From Rhizobiaceae bacterium (GTDB lineage Bacteria > Pseudomonadota > Alphaproteobacteria > Rhizobiales > Rhizobiaceae): 6,664 nucleotides of DNA. The notes under the pieces are model-generated. The model searched no databases and had not been told where the DNA came from. It was given only the letters and a program-made list of their open reading frames with translations. This document shows positions 6,186 through 6,664 of the stretch, piece by piece. Both the position numbers and the translations under genes were made by a program. The stretch spans positions 1 to 6,664 of the forward strand of contig JAGWJK010000247.1 of assembly GCA_028865845.1 (NCBI GenBank), written 5' to 3'. Within the stretch, counting starts at the first letter, position 1. Each line of letters opens with the position of its first letter.

Positions 6186-6664
6186 TCAGTCCTGGCCTAT
6201 CCCGGCCTTTGCGCACCAATCGCGCAAGGGAGCAAGGGCCTCGTGCTCGAAGGCGACGGCAAGATAGGCGAGCGTGCGCGGCATGTGCTTGAGATAACCG
6301 GGCTTGCCATCGCGCTGCAACAGCCGCACCCAGAGGCCGGCGAGCTTGCAATTGCGCTGTGCCGACATGATTGCCCAGCTGCGCATGAATTCGGTTTCAT
6401 CGAAACCGCCCTGCGCTCGACGAAGCGACAGATAGTCGTCCATCAGCTGATCGTGCAGATTGCGCTCGATGGTGACGCGGGCATCCTGGACAATGGAGGC
6501 GAGATCGTAGGCCGTCGGCCCGATCATCGAATCCTGGAAATCGATGAGGCCGATGCGGCGAATGCCCTGTTCGCCACCGCGCCAGATGATGTTCGGCGAG
6601 TGGAAGTCGCGCAGCAGCAAGTTCTTTTCCGCCTTGTCCAGCTGGTCGATCAATCCGTCCCAGA
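6186..6664 (-). CDS. amgK: AmgK-like aminoglycoside-phosphotransferase-family kinase (C-terminal part, start beyond the right edge)
   Basis: The visible 158 residues are the C-lobe of a kinase of the APH/choline-kinase fold. The catalytic loop reads LLRDFHSPN, with the catalytic Asp at 6606-6608 and the metal-binding Asn five residues on. The DFG-equivalent is LIDFQDSMIGP (metal-binding Asp at 6540-6542), followed by YDLASI, typical of the family. The frame is open to the right edge, so the in-frame TTG at 6653 is not a start. AmgK phosphorylates the anomeric carbon of MurNAc (and GlcNAc), supplying MurU, whose gene follows 81 bp downstream; the partnership is inferred from this order. In several rhizobia the homologous kinase is the C-terminal half of a fusion with the tRNA t6A-synthesis ATPase TsaE, which could be the case here but is not visible. 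The loop has L-R-D rather than the H-R-D/H-G-D common in kinases. Aminoglycoside resistance is not implied. Confidence 0.82.
   Translation of the reverse strand, partial: WDGLIDQLDKAEKNLLLRDFHSPNIIWRGGEQGIRRIGLIDFQDSMIGPTAYDLASIVQDARVTIERNLHDQLMDDYLSLRRAQGGFDETEFMRSWAIMSAQRNCKLAGLWVRLLQRDGKPGYLKHMPRTLAYLAVAFEHEALAPLRDWCAKAGIGQD

Noticed and set aside
6142..6351. Minus-strand 69-residue frame near the kinase gene
   Set aside because: It overlaps the kinase C-lobe in another frame, is Arg/Ala-rich and lacks family features.
1..6664. A new defence or mobile system
   Set aside because: All of the sequence except an 81-bp gap is explained by four housekeeping genes. AddAB can degrade phage DNA, but this is a conserved repair complex. 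No integrase, transposase, inverted ends, direct repeats or CRISPR-like spacing was found.
6186..6664. Aminoglycoside resistance gene
   Set aside because: The APH fold is shared by many kinases; the neighbouring MurU-like gene and the IDFQD pattern point to sugar-kinase use, not drug modification.

Overview
The window looks like a chromosomal housekeeping locus from an alphaproteobacterium, most likely of the order Rhizobiales (Rhizobium/Agrobacterium/Sinorhizobium-like). Three things support this: visibly high G+C with G/C-rich third codon positions, AddA and AddB of the alphaproteobacterial type, and a gene order I recognise from rhizobia (aminoglycoside-phosphotransferase-family kinase, sugar-1-phosphate nucleotidyltransferase, addB, addA). 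The species assignment is inference. Every gene I can support lies on the minus strand, so the locus is read from right to left.

Layout in the direction of transcription. (1) 6664 to 6186: the C-terminal 158 residues of an AmgK-like kinase whose start is outside the window. (2) 6185 to 6105: an 81-bp gap with no convincing terminator or promoter. (3) 6104 to 5373: a complete 243-residue MurU-like nucleotidyltransferase. (4) After only three bases, and in the same reading frame, 5369 to 2169: complete addB (1066 residues). (5) Overlapping addB by 11 bases, 2179 to the left edge: the first 726 codons of addA, still open where the window stops. The spacings (81 bp, 3 bp, -11 bp) suggest one operon with translational coupling at the last two junctions.

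The genes fall into two functional pairs. AddA and AddB together form the helicase-nuclease that processes double-strand DNA ends for RecA-dependent recombination. AddA carries the intact ATPase/helicase motifs, while AddB has a degenerate helicase body and an intact RecB-family nuclease domain. The kinase and nucleotidyltransferase match the AmgK/MurU pair, which converts recovered N-acetylmuramic acid to UDP-MurNAc in cell-wall recycling. Their exact substrates here are inferred from family and adjacency.

The very long plus-strand open frame (41 to 2326, 761 codons) and the smaller plus-strand frames elsewhere are antisense shadows of GC-rich coding sequence, not genes. I found no mobile element, CRISPR array, tRNA, rRNA, phage gene or new defence system. 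The points worth a second look are the cysteine-poor AddB without a Walker A motif, the in-frame TGA-GCA-ATG junction, the altered GGG motif in the nucleotidyltransferase, and the pairing of wall recycling with DNA repair.
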